Assembly: GCA_965222745.1 (NCBI GenBank)
Contig: CBDCUW010000005.1
Coordinates: 620,001 to 684,000 of the forward strand
Source of the DNA: CBDCUW01 sp965222745
GTDB taxonomy: Bacteria; Planctomycetota; Planctomycetia; Pirellulales; Pirellulaceae
Direction: 5' to 3'
DNA: 64,000 bases
The position numbers were made by a program, and so were the translations under genes. Under the pieces are notes generated by a model. It saw nothing but the letters and a program-made list of their open reading frames with translations, was not told where the DNA came from and searched no databases. This document shows positions 15,632 to 25,156 of the stretch, piece by piece. Positions within the stretch are counted from its first letter, which is position 1, and every line of letters starts with the position of its first letter.

Positions 15632-18600
15632 CTACCGTTTTAATTGCCGGGGGAAGCGGAAGAACCTTTCGTCAAAGATGTCGTCGGTGACGTACCACGT
15701 CGAACCATCTTTGCGTTTGTACATCTTTTCGGCCTCTTCCTTGCTAAGCGGTCTTGCTCCGACTCGGCCAAAGACAGCAAGCTGGTTTCCGCTTTCGTCG
15801 ACCGCACGATCCCGATCCATCCCGCGGCTGATTGCCAACGCGTGCCCGTCCTTGGGCAGCTTGTAGCTGGCGACCAGGTAGGGCATCGGGCGAGGGCTGA
15901 AACCGTCGTTGCCGGGAATTTCGGGACTGGTCAATTGAACCACCCGCAACCCGTTTTTGCCGTCGGCGACGTAAGCAAACTGGCTGACATTGGTGATCCC
16001 CAATTTCACATCGTGAGCATCGTTGATGCAGCCACCGGCATCGTAAATCTGGTCGACATACGCACGCCTTGGATTCTCGATATCCAAAATCGCCAGGCCG
16101 TGTTTGCCGGCGGCGACGTAGGCGTAGGTGCGAGCCAGGTAGATTCCGTGAGCATCTTCCAGCGGCACGTGGTGCACCACGTGGGGATGAGCCAAATCGG
16201 AAGTATCCAGTACTTTGACCCCTTCACAATCGGTGACGAATCCGTAACGGAATTGCACCGCCACTTTGTGCGGATGATGCAGTTCATCGTGACCGATCGT
16301 GTGAGTCACCTTCGGGCAAGTCGGATCGCTGATGTCGACCACCACCAATCCCGCCTTGCAACAGATGTAGGCGTAAGTCCCCACGATGCTGATCGATTCA
16401 GCACCACAGAGAATACCGTCCGGATTGAACGTGAGCGCCCTTTCCAAGTAGTTGTTCAGCGGGTTGCCGTCCAACAATGTTCCCGCGCCAACCAGGATCA
16501 ATCCCTCTTCGCGGTCGGTGACATAGATGTAAGCGTACATCCCATGCACTGCCGGCTCTTCGTTTTTGGGATCTTGAATACGAGTCGGATCGGGTGCGAT
16601 CGTGGTGGGAGAGGCCACACCGGTGGCGTACTTGGTGCGAACGTAAAACCGTTGGCCGACCGGCGAGGCCGGGGCGGTGGTGATCCGTTCGCTGAACGCT
16701 TTGTGATCGATAAAGGCAATGTCAAAGACCCGCAAACCACCTTCACCGCAGGCGGCGTAGAGGTATTCACCGCGGTGTTGCAGGTCGAGCACTTCCGGTT
16801 TGCGATACCTCAGCGACAGCGTTTCGATGATGTCGCGGCCGGGATGTTCGTGACTATGCTCCAGCTTGCGGCCATGTTCGACGTGTTCTTTGTAGTTTTC
16901 GGGATAGGCCAGTTTGTGCAGCGAACTGCCGATGACCGCTTGCGGTTCGGTGTTCTCCGTCACCACCACGGCTTCAAACCCATGTTCGCCAGCCGCAACG
17001 TAACAATACTTGCCGATGAAATTGGTAAAGCCGGTACCCTGCATCAGCAGCTGAGCCATGATGGCGTTGTTGTCTTCTTTTGCCGACAGGTGGCAGTCGG
17101 TGCAGCTTTTCGTTTCGTAAACGCCGCCGTGACCCGGATTGGCCTCATTCTCCCAACCTGCTCCGCCGCGAACAGTGTGCGGCACGTTGGTGCTGAAGGC
17201 GATCCCGCTTAACCCGTCACCGCTGATCGTTTGCTGTTGAACGTAGATCGATTGGCGTTTGGCATCCAAGCTGCTGACGTGAATCGCGCAACTGCTGCGG
17301 GCCGGTCCGATTCGGTTTCCGGTCACGTTGCCGTCGCGAGCCAACATGAACACGTCGTCGCGAAGCGTCTGGAAGTTGTAAGAGGTTCGGTTTCGAGTCA
17401 CGTCGCCGTTGTTATGCAGTTCCGGCGCCTTGATGTTCGCCTTCTGCGTCAGGTGACATCCAAAGCAACTGGGGTTCCAGGAACTGTGGCAAGTGATGCA
17501 CGACATGTTCTCGTTGCGATGGGCACAGCCGGCCAGTTCTTCCTTGCTGGTGCCGCCCCAGGTGACCTGGCCGTCTTCCGCCATCCGCACCGTTTTGGCT
17601 GCGTGCGAACGAGGATTGTATTCCGGGTTGCCGGGACGAATCGTATGAGCCGTCTGGCTGACGACCCAATACTTGTCGGGTTCGACCGTGCTGCGTTGAA
17701 TCAGTTTCGGCTCCTGTCCCGGTTCCCGCAGGATCTCGAATCTTGGCGTGTCGAACGTGGTTCGCAGCGACAGCAAGTTCGTTCCCTGATCGGGCGCTGC
17801 CGGACCGCTGGTCGGCAACCGCGCGGGCTGTCCGGCGGCGAGTTGTTTTTCTACTTTTTCGATCAGCGATTCATCTGCCGTACCGTGGCAATCAATGCAC
17901 TGAATCTCGATCGCCGCGCGAACTTCCGCGTACAAATTCGTGTTGCCGTGACTGTCCTGATAGAAGTGGCAGTCGGTGCAGTGCATGCCCTTTTCCATGT
18001 GGATGTCCATCAGGTGAACGGGCGCGTCGGGACGACACTTGCCTTGTTCCCCCTGTTCCTGGGGAGTCGGCGGCGCGACGGCGGCTTGCAACTGCGCGTT
18101 GGTCGGTTCTCCAATGGGATCGTTTTTCCAATCCAGCAAGTTTCCTTTACGGTCCTTCTTGAACACGGCGCGGAACACCCAACCGTGACCGTGGAAATCG
18201 GCGAATTGTGTGTGCCGCAAGTGCGGATTCAGATCACTGACGTTGGCCAGGAACTCCGGATCGCTCCAATGGCCGCGCGCCGACGCCTCGTTCGGATTGT
18301 TTTCCTGCGCCCGCATGTAATCTTCGGCGGTCAGATGTTTTTGCTCTTCGGGATACATCAGTTCGCCATCGGTTTCGTTGTCCCACCACATGTAGCCCAG
18401 GTAACTGTTGATCACGTTCGTACCGGGGTGGACGTGGCAGACCATGCACTGGCTGGTCGGCATTCGCAATTCAAACTTGTGCTGAATCGGGTGTCCCGGC
18501 TGGTCCTTGCGGATCATCGGGTCGATGTACTTCACCCACTCGTCTCGCTCGGCCGCGGCAGTACCGTTGTTGCCGTACTTGGCAAGGAAACCGCTGGCGA

Positions 18601-19897
18601 TTGGACTGCGGTCATTCGCATACAACACGTGACAGGAACTGCACCCGCTGCTGCGGTAGTCGCCCGGATGATCGTTGGTCCCCAAAAAATTCAGCGTGGG
18701 GTCCAGCAAGCGTGTTTTTGCCAAACCGATGTAGACCGGGTCGGTGCGGTTTTCGGTACCGAGCCCTCGATTGCTGAGCCGTTCGCGCGGCCGCCCCGGT
18801 TCTTCCAAGATTTCGGGGATACCGATTTCGGCGCGGAAACGGCCGCCACGTTCAAAGATCCGCAGCACATTGCCGGGCTGAGTGATCTGGTAGGGCAATA
18901 GCGGCTGCAAAAACGGAACGATTCCCTTTTCGCGAGTCTGCTCCGGCGTCGGCAGCGGCACATTTTGAAGAATCTGCGGCGCACCGTTCATGCTGTACGA
19001 TTCGCCGTAACGCGAATACTTCTGATCGATCCCGCCATTGTTGTACAACGCCGCGCCCCACAACATGCAACCATGCGTCATCATGCTTTTGCGCAGCTGC
19101 AACACTTCGTTGGGATGGCACTGGCCGCAAGCAATGTGAGCAACTCGCAGGTCACCCGGATTCATGAAACGAACGAACTCGGGCGATTCGTGATTCAGAA
19201 TCGTGTAGCTGCGAACCGGATTGGCGCTGTCTTTCCAGGCCGGTGCGAAACGAGGCCAGACATGGGCACCTTTGATGTCGAAACAGCTGGCGTCACCGCC
19301 ATGACAATCGGTGCACCCAATTTGGACCGAATTGATCGGATGCATGTGACCAACATCGGTGTGGCAGTGAATGCACCCTTCGCTCTTGGCAAACGCTTCG
19401 CTGGAGGTCTGCCGGATCAGGTCATCATGACGCATGTGTTCGGGAATCGGATACGACGCGTTGTCAGCGATTCCGAGCCGACGGGCCAGGTCCCAAGGAT
19501 CGTCTCCGCGGCGGCCGATACCGGGTTCTTTCGCTCCGGTCGGGCGACCATGGTAGGTTCGCGGCAGCGGGATCTTCTTTTCGGGAATGGCAACTCCGGC
19601 ATCCAGAAGCTGCTGCTTGGCTGCCACCCGCGCCGCCGGTTTTGCGGCCGGCCTGGTTGTCGGCCGGGGCGCCGGTGATAGCTGGTCAGAAAGCCGCATC
19701 GTGATCGGCGCCGGAGTGGCCGTTTCGCTGGCAGCAGCAACGGGCTGATTGGCTGAAACCTGCACGACCTGCCCCGACGGATCGCGCTGGGTCGCTTGCA
19801 GCAGATCGCGAAGTTTCGTGATTCGTTCGCGCGGCGACTGCGCCGGTGCCTGCGAAGCACCGAGGAACAAAAATACCAGAGCCAGAATACGTTTCAT
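15632..19897 (-). CDS. Secreted deca-heme c-type cytochrome with C-terminal LVIVD repeats
   Basis: 1421 residues from the ATG at 19897, which gives a clean signal peptide (MKRILALVFLFLGASQAPAQ). A Pro/Ala-rich linker precedes ten CxxCH heme motifs, first Cys at about 175, 195, 257, 419, 484, 640, 667, 800, 811 and 932. From about 960 to 1380 come at least five LVIVD-type propeller blades (YLYAACGEGGLRVFDIA, YAYICCKAGLVVVDIS, YAYVAAGKHGLAILDIE, FAYVADGKNGLRVVQL). Ten hemes indicate electron transfer in the periplasm or at the surface; the propeller may bind a partner. Two further in-frame ATGs (19909, 19948) exist. The outer-membrane barrel gene is 105 bp upstream on the same strand. Partner and substrate are not known. 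Confidence 0.9.
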   Translation of the reverse strand: MKRILALVFLFLGASQAPAQSPRERITKLRDLLQATQRDPSGQVVQVSANQPVAAASETATPAPITMRLSDQLSPAPRPTTRPAAKPAARVAAKQQLLDAGVAIPEKKIPLPRTYHGRPTGAKEPGIGRRGDDPWDLARRLGIADNASYPIPEHMRHDDLIRQTSSEAFAKSEGCIHCHTDVGHMHPINSVQIGCTDCHGGDASCFDIKGAHVWPRFAPAWKDSANPVRSYTILNHESPEFVRFMNPGDLRVAHIACGQCHPNEVLQLRKSMMTHGCMLWGAALYNNGGIDQKYSRYGESYSMNGAPQILQNVPLPTPEQTREKGIVPFLQPLLPYQITQPGNVLRIFERGGRFRAEIGIPEILEEPGRPRERLSNRGLGTENRTDPVYIGLAKTRLLDPTLNFLGTNDHPGDYRSSGCSSCHVLYANDRSPIASGFLAKYGNNGTAAAERDEWVKYIDPMIRKDQPGHPIQHKFELRMPTSQCMVCHVHPGTNVINSYLGYMWWDNETDGELMYPEEQKHLTAEDYMRAQENNPNEASARGHWSDPEFLANVSDLNPHLRHTQFADFHGHGWVFRAVFKKDRKGNLLDWKNDPIGEPTNAQLQAAVAPPTPQEQGEQGKCRPDAPVHLMDIHMEKGMHCTDCHFYQDSHGNTNLYAEVRAAIEIQCIDCHGTADESLIEKVEKQLAAGQPARLPTSGPAAPDQGTNLLSLRTTFDTPRFEILREPGQEPKLIQRSTVEPDKYWVVSQTAHTIRPGNPEYNPRSHAAKTVRMAEDGQVTWGGTSKEELAGCAHRNENMSCITCHSSWNPSCFGCHLTQKANIKAPELHNNGDVTRNRTSYNFQTLRDDVFMLARDGNVTGNRIGPARSSCAIHVSSLDAKRQSIYVQQQTISGDGLSGIAFSTNVPHTVRGGAGWENEANPGHGGVYETKSCTDCHLSAKEDNNAIMAQLLMQGTGFTNFIGKYCYVAAGEHGFEAVVVTENTEPQAVIGSSLHKLAYPENYKEHVEHGRKLEHSHEHPGRDIIETLSLRYRKPEVLDLQHRGEYLYAACGEGGLRVFDIAFIDHKAFSERITTAPASPVGQRFYVRTKYATGVASPTTIAPDPTRIQDPKNEEPAVHGMYAYIYVTDREEGLILVGAGTLLDGNPLNNYLERALTFNPDGILCGAESISIVGTYAYICCKAGLVVVDISDPTCPKVTHTIGHDELHHPHKVAVQFRYGFVTDCEGVKVLDTSDLAHPHVVHHVPLEDAHGIYLARTYAYVAAGKHGLAILDIENPRRAYVDQIYDAGGCINDAHDVKLGITNVSQFAYVADGKNGLRVVQLTSPEIPGNDGFSPRPMPYLVASYKLPKDGHALAISRGMDRDRAVDESGNQLAVFGRVGARPLSKEEAEKMYKRKDGSTWYVTDDIFDERFFRFPRQLKR

Positions 19898-20002
19898 GAG
19901 TCCGTTCATTTTCGTGGGGTCAAGCTTCCTGCTTGCCACTGGTTGCACCAGTTTCTAGCCTTGTTCGGTGTGGAGGCCGCGATCAAATGAGCGACCTTGT
20001 CG

Positions 20003-22042
20003 TTAGTATTCGAGGATCAATTCCATGAAGCCGGCCACGTGATCTCGCGTTTGGCCAAACAGATTCTGATACAGGTCCTCGAATCCGCCGCCGGCAATCA
20101 GCGTGGCGATGCCGCCTTCGATCAAGATGTTGTTGTTGTGCAGCGGCCGATACTCGATGCCGCTGCTGATATCAGCACCGATAAATTTGCGCACGTCGCC
20201 GACAAACAGGTAGGTCTCCAACACTTCGGTTTCGTCAAACCACAAGAAGTTGACGTTGTTGATCGATTTCAGCCGCGGCGTGATATCGGCGTCCAAGCCC
20301 AGGTTGAACAGATGCAAACCTGGATTGACGAAGTTGGTTTGCCCCTGAAACTTCGTATTGCGAAGGCTGGGTGTCAGCGCCTCGCGATTGACCAATTCGA
20401 CTCCGAACAACCGGATGCCCTGACGTCCCCAATAACTGAATTCCTGTCCCGCGAAGTTCGGATTGGCAAAAATCGCGTCAAACCCGGTCGCCCGATCGTC
20501 GTTCGGGTCGCTGTCGCCGGAACTGTAGAAATAGGAAGTTCGGAATCGAGCCCAATCGCGGTCGTACGACAATTCCAGCGCCGCCATGTAGGCACTGATG
20601 TCGACCTCGCGACCGGCGATGGGATTCAAATCGTCGCGTCCGAAGACATAGTAAAACGCGCTGCTGACGTTGATCCGTTCGATATGGCCGTTGCTGGCAC
20701 CGCCAAAGTAGTACGACTTGATGTCGTGCGGCGAGGCAACGCCCACCGCGTCGGGACGAACCAGGAAGTTGTTCTTGTCAAACTCCATCGTCGGCTTGTC
20801 GTGGTTGTAGTGGAACGACACCGTAACGTCGTAACCGGGATACAAAAAGTCCTGGCGATAGTAGTTCGCGATCCAGGTGTTTTGATGGCGATCTTCATTC
20901 AAACGATTCAGCAAGCTGTTGCTGTCCTTTTCTGTCTGGTCAAACCAGATCACGTTGAACTGATCGCGATTGCTGTGGCGGGTGCCAAACAGACGCACGG
21001 CGCGGTTGATGTCGTTGAAAATAAACCCGCGAAAGTCGCTGACAAAAATCTGGCTTCCCGCGCGGACCGACGCGAAGTCGTAGTACGGGCTGGTGTCGGA
21101 AATCTTCGCCTCAAAGAACCACTCCTCCAAAGCGAGGTCCTTGCGGAACCGCTGAGTGCCGGCGCGGACGTCGGGGTTGACGACGGCCAATTCGTCGGCG
21201 ACGAAGTTGTTGATGTTGAAAATCACGTCGACCTTGACACGCCAATCCACCGGCTTGAAGAAGGTGTTGCCGTGAAAAAGATCGAAGGCTAACTGGGTCT
21301 GATTGATCAAGGTGAACGAATCGGGATCGCCAAAGAACGCCGCGGCGCCCGGATTGCGAGTCGCCTCGAAGGGAGTCGTCGGGGTGGGAAGCTGGCGAGC
21401 TTCCAGCAGCGTCAGGTTGATTCCGGTGATGTTCAGAAAGGTGTGCTGGCCGATGATCGGGTAGTCACCTTTGAGCACGTTCTGGTTGTAGGGATCCCAC
21501 CAGGCACCCTTAACACCGGGATAGTCATCCATGATCGGATGACCTTTGCCGTATCGGTCCGAATCGGGAAAACCGAGCCGCCAACGATCCTCCACCGGAA
21601 TGAAGTGGCTGCTCGTTTGAAACTCGGTCGGCAAAACACCGCTGGGCCCGGTGAACCCGTAGGGATACCCACGGCCGGGTGCGACGATCAACGGATTGGT
21701 ATGGTCTTCGCCGGGATCGATTTCGGGCAATCGCTCGGCAGGCTGGTCAGCCCCGCGCAACACCTTGGGGCGAATCTCCTCGGCCAGTTCGACGTCCGCC
21801 GGACGAACCTCGGAAAGCGCCTCGGCAAAGGTGCGGCCCACCTGCGGCGGATCGGTTGGTGATGTATCGCTAACCCGGATGACGTTCGGATCGACCGGAG
21901 TCTCCAAAACCTCTTCGGGAAGATCGACGTCGGGCCCCAATTGCAGCAGATCACCCAACGTGGATGTCTGTCCCTGCCCGGTCGTCCAACCGAGGCACAC
22001 GGCGATCATGACGGCGGCGATAGCTGGCGAAGTGAATCGCAT
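20003..22042 (-). CDS. Predicted outer-membrane beta-barrel protein next to the deca-heme cytochrome
   Basis: 679 residues with a signal peptide (1-24). After an acidic, Pro-rich N-terminal region (25-125) the rest is long alternating beta-strands rich in aromatic residues (QLAFDLFHGNTFFKPVDWR, YDVTVSFHYNH, FSYWGRQGIRLFGVELVN), ending in FMELILEY, close to the usual aromatic-terminated barrel end. No known family is recognised with confidence. Gene order barrel then multiheme cytochrome, same strand, 105 bp apart, recalls porin-cytochrome conduits such as MtrAB, but this protein is not evidently MtrB. That link is inference. Confidence 0.7.
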   Translation of the reverse strand: MRFTSPAIAAVMIAVCLGWTTGQGQTSTLGDLLQLGPDVDLPEEVLETPVDPNVIRVSDTSPTDPPQVGRTFAEALSEVRPADVELAEEIRPKVLRGADQPAERLPEIDPGEDHTNPLIVAPGRGYPYGFTGPSGVLPTEFQTSSHFIPVEDRWRLGFPDSDRYGKGHPIMDDYPGVKGAWWDPYNQNVLKGDYPIIGQHTFLNITGINLTLLEARQLPTPTTPFEATRNPGAAAFFGDPDSFTLINQTQLAFDLFHGNTFFKPVDWRVKVDVIFNINNFVADELAVVNPDVRAGTQRFRKDLALEEWFFEAKISDTSPYYDFASVRAGSQIFVSDFRGFIFNDINRAVRLFGTRHSNRDQFNVIWFDQTEKDSNSLLNRLNEDRHQNTWIANYYRQDFLYPGYDVTVSFHYNHDKPTMEFDKNNFLVRPDAVGVASPHDIKSYYFGGASNGHIERINVSSAFYYVFGRDDLNPIAGREVDISAYMAALELSYDRDWARFRTSYFYSSGDSDPNDDRATGFDAIFANPNFAGQEFSYWGRQGIRLFGVELVNREALTPSLRNTKFQGQTNFVNPGLHLFNLGLDADITPRLKSINNVNFLWFDETEVLETYLFVGDVRKFIGADISSGIEYRPLHNNNILIEGGIATLIAGGGFEDLYQNLFGQTRDHVAGFMELILEY

Positions 22043-22337
22043 GGGGATGTGTCTGGGCGGTTCGATTGGCTGCAGATCTGCTTTGCTTGAGCCAAAGGGG
22101 GAGCCTCTCCCCTTTTCTGTGGCCTCTGGTTGTATCGGTTAGGGGACAACGGCCTCTCGTTCCGAACAGACCAAGAATCCTGATTTTTCGGATCATTCAG
22201 CCGCTTTTAACGCTCTGGCTCGTCAATCTGGGCAGCCGAAGTAACATGGGGAGTTGCCCCAGCTGGGGTTTTGGCACGGTGGGACATCTGGCCGAGTAAT
22301 AGAAATAAAGAAGTCACCCGCAAGCACCTGTTTCCCA
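22043..22337. other. Divergent promoter region with a G-run/C-run hairpin
   Basis: 295 bp between the barrel gene and the dockerin gene. AAAGGGG at 22094-22100 can pair with CCCCTTT at 22109-22115, followed by T residues. It could be a leader hairpin of the minus-strand barrel-cytochrome transcript. No promoter was assigned. Confidence 0.4.
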
Positions 22338-25094
22338 ATGCGCCCGCTGAGACTGCTGATGAGCATTCGCCGTGATCGAACCAGACGTCGCACACGGAAC
22401 CAACGCCGCCTTCGTGCCGAGCCGTTGGAACGACGTCAGATGCTGGCTGGCGATCTGGGCTTGCACAACGCCGAGCATCCGACCGACGTCAATGGTGACG
22501 GCGAGGTGACTTCGATCGACGCACTGGCGGTTGTCAATTACATCACCCGCGCCACAGCCGCCGAAGCAGAAGGTTTGGCATCGTCCCTTCAGCCGCCGAC
22601 CAGCAAAATGGTCGACGTCGACAACAACGGTTCGGTCACCGCCAAAGATGCGTTGATGGTGATCAACGACCTGCGCATCGAGGGAGAAATCATTCCGGCC
22701 GAAACGCCGCTGCCGGCCGACCTTGATTTCGGATTGTTCCCCAAAGCGGCCGACGTGGATGATGATGGAATCGTTGGCGCAGATAACATCAACGCGAAGG
22801 ATTCGACATTCAATCCGCTGACCAACTTCAAAACGGTTCAGCCGGGCAATCCCGACTTCGAGTACGCGTCGCAGTTCAACAAGGCGTTTCGGCGTGACGG
22901 CGCCCTGAACCAGTTGACCGAGGACGACGTCCGAACGTTGCTCCGGCGGGCGTCGGCCGCCACTCGCAGCGATGATGCGATCATCGTGGTCGTCGACCGA
23001 AACGGAACGATCTTGGGTGTCCGGGTGGAAGAGGACGTGAACCTTTCGCCGACCGGCGATCCCGATTTGGACGCCAAGAAACTCGCGTTCGCCATCGATG
23101 GTGCCGCGGCGAAAGCACGTACCGCGGCGTTCTTCAGCAACAACGAAGCACCGATCACCAGTCGCACGATCCGCTCGCTGAGCCAATCGACGATGGCCCA
23201 GCGCGTTGTCGAAGCCTCTCCGGTCGACCTTCGCGGACAGGAGTATGTCGGACCGGGTTTTGTTGCCCCCATCGGTCCTGGCGGAAAATTTCCACCCGAA
23301 GTCAACTTCACACCCCAAGTCGACCTGTTTGCGATCGAACATCAAAGCCGCGATAGCCAACGACATCCGGGTGCCGATCAGATCAAGGGCAACGAGGACG
23401 ATTTTTACTTGCGGACTCGTTTCAACAGCGATCCGACTTTCATTCCTGACAATACCGAAACGTTTTCGCAAACTTGGCCGGAAGGTTACGGCCTGCAAAT
23501 CGACCGCTTTTTTGATTCCCAGTCGCGCGGCGTCGCCACGTTGCCTGGCGGTGTTCCCCTGTTCAAGCTCGTTACCGAAGATGGCGGCGGTCCGGTGCCG
23601 GCCGGCACACCGCTGAGCGAAAGACTCAACCTGGTCGGTGGTATCGGCGTCTTTTTCCCTGGTGAAGAGGGCTACGCGACGTTCGAGCAGGGTTTCCAGC
23701 ACGGTGTCGGACAGACCGAAAAGGCTCGCACCAACGCGCCCAAGGTGTTGGAGGCCGAGTTCGCGGCGGTCATCGCGGCAGCCGGCGGTGGATTGTTCAA
23801 TCCATTCCAACCCGCGTTCATACGCAATTTGTCTCGGTTCAACAACGACTTGCCGCCACTGCCGAATTTCCTTTTGCCCACCGGCCGAATCGACCTGGTG
23901 GGAATCACGCTGGAAATCTTTGGTCCCAATCCGGATCGATCGTTCCGCCAACCCGGTATCGATCGTTTGATCGCGGTCGGTAACGCCAACTTCGGCGGAA
24001 CCGGATTTGAATCTGGCGTTCTGATGCCAATCGACAGCGGCGGCGCGGAGGTGCAGGCTGGTCAACCGGTGCCCGAAGGATGGCTGGTCGCTCCACACGA
24101 TTCGGCCATCCCCGGCGGATTGTCGGCCGCAGATGTTGATCGAATCATCGCCGACGGCGTCGATCAGGCACTCAAAACTCGAGCCGCCATCCGGCTGGAT
24201 ATCGACGGCGGCTTCCGACCGGGAACGGCCACCGGAATGGTGTTGTCAGTGGCCGATACCAATGGCGAATTGTTGGGTGTGTATCGAATGCCCGACGCCA
24301 CCATCTTCTCGATCGACGTGTCGATCGCCAAGGCACGCAATACAGCCTACTACGCCGATCCGACTCCGGGAGTACTGCAAGACGAGGATCGGCTGGACTT
24401 CAACAGTGACGGCATCTTCGGTCCCGTCGCCACCTCGCTGAACGACTTCAGTGGCGACACGCTTCCCTTGGGCACGGCGCTGACCAATCGGTCGTTCCGG
24501 TTTGTGGTCGAACCGCGATATCCCAGCGGCATCGAACTTCCCGCCACCGCGGCAGTCGGCCTGGTGAATGATCCCGATTTGAACCTCTGCGATCAGAATA
24601 CGCTTTGCCGGCTGGTCGCCCCGCAAAGCATCTTGCGAATGCCGGGCATCAATCCGATCACCGCGGAAAACCTCGTCAACGATGCACCGCTGGACGCCGC
24701 GGTTTACCAGTTCAGTCCCGATGACAACGTCGACGGCCGAAATACTTTCAGCGTGTTAGCGTTTGACGCCTTCAACCCCAGCCGCAACTTCCGCGACCCC
24801 GGCGACGCGGCCACCACCATCCATGGTGACGGAACGGCCGAACCGCTCGCCAACCAAAACGGAATCGTCTTCTTCCCCGGTAGCACACCACTTTACAAAG
24901 GCGCGGCGACCGATCAGCTGGTCGGCGGGTTCGGAGTCAGTGGTGACGGAGTCGACCAGGACGACGTGGTCACCGCAGCCGGACAGGTCGGATTCGCGCC
25001 ACCACAGGAAATCCGTGTCGATTCCTTCACCGTGGCCGGAGTCCGTCTGCCGTTCCAAAAATTCAACCGAGTGCCACAGCTGTTCACGCGGTAA
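22338..25094 (+). CDS. Secreted protein with N-terminal dockerin and two GlcG/HbpS-like domains
   Basis: 918 residues. The start is very basic and carries AEPLERRQMLAGD, the planctomycete LEPxRxL(M)-type export signal. Two EF-hand-like dockerin repeats follow at about 46-115 (DVNGDGEVTSIDALAVVNYI; DVDNNGSVTAKDALMVINDL). Two segments resemble the GlcG/HbpS heme-degrading fold: about 192-300 (AIIVVVDRNGTILGVRV, KARTAAFFSNN) and about 594-680 (GMVLSVADTNGELLGVYRM, KARNTAYYAD). Heme or small-molecule binding is plausible; calcium-binding dockerin repeats may attach it to a surface scaffold. The ATG at 22338 is chosen; 22359 is an alternative. No cohesin gene is in the window. Confidence 0.75.
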   Translation: MRPLRLLMSIRRDRTRRRTRNQRRLRAEPLERRQMLAGDLGLHNAEHPTDVNGDGEVTSIDALAVVNYITRATAAEAEGLASSLQPPTSKMVDVDNNGSVTAKDALMVINDLRIEGEIIPAETPLPADLDFGLFPKAADVDDDGIVGADNINAKDSTFNPLTNFKTVQPGNPDFEYASQFNKAFRRDGALNQLTEDDVRTLLRRASAATRSDDAIIVVVDRNGTILGVRVEEDVNLSPTGDPDLDAKKLAFAIDGAAAKARTAAFFSNNEAPITSRTIRSLSQSTMAQRVVEASPVDLRGQEYVGPGFVAPIGPGGKFPPEVNFTPQVDLFAIEHQSRDSQRHPGADQIKGNEDDFYLRTRFNSDPTFIPDNTETFSQTWPEGYGLQIDRFFDSQSRGVATLPGGVPLFKLVTEDGGGPVPAGTPLSERLNLVGGIGVFFPGEEGYATFEQGFQHGVGQTEKARTNAPKVLEAEFAAVIAAAGGGLFNPFQPAFIRNLSRFNNDLPPLPNFLLPTGRIDLVGITLEIFGPNPDRSFRQPGIDRLIAVGNANFGGTGFESGVLMPIDSGGAEVQAGQPVPEGWLVAPHDSAIPGGLSAADVDRIIADGVDQALKTRAAIRLDIDGGFRPGTATGMVLSVADTNGELLGVYRMPDATIFSIDVSIAKARNTAYYADPTPGVLQDEDRLDFNSDGIFGPVATSLNDFSGDTLPLGTALTNRSFRFVVEPRYPSGIELPATAAVGLVNDPDLNLCDQNTLCRLVAPQSILRMPGINPITAENLVNDAPLDAAVYQFSPDDNVDGRNTFSVLAFDAFNPSRNFRDPGDAATTIHGDGTAEPLANQNGIVFFPGSTPLYKGAATDQLVGGFGVSGDGVDQDDVVTAAGQVGFAPPQEIRVDSFTVAGVRLPFQKFNRVPQLFTR

Positions 25095-25097
25095 GGT

Positions 25098-25153
25098 CGT
25101 CGGCCATTTCTCCGAAATGGCAGCGCGCAGCGACTTCGGAGAAGTCGCCGACA
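25098..25153. repeat. Paired triloop hairpins (TCC then GGA) between convergent genes
   Basis: GCCATTTC-TCC-GAAATGGC at 25103-25121 and GCGACTTC-GGA-GAAGTCGC at 25130-25148, both perfect, enclosed by GTCGGC and GCCGAC. It fills almost the whole 62-bp gap between two convergent stop codons, a natural place for a two-way terminator. Confidence 0.85.
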
Positions 25154-25156
25154 GAA

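Noticed and set aside
17231..18901. 556-codon frame antisense to the cytochrome gene
   Set aside because: It is a mirror of a CxxCH-containing GC-rich gene; composition is Val/Arg-heavy and no domain is visible.
22314..24098. 594-codon frame antisense to the dockerin protein gene
   Set aside because: Shadow of a high-GC gene; His/Arg/Asp-rich, no recognised motif.
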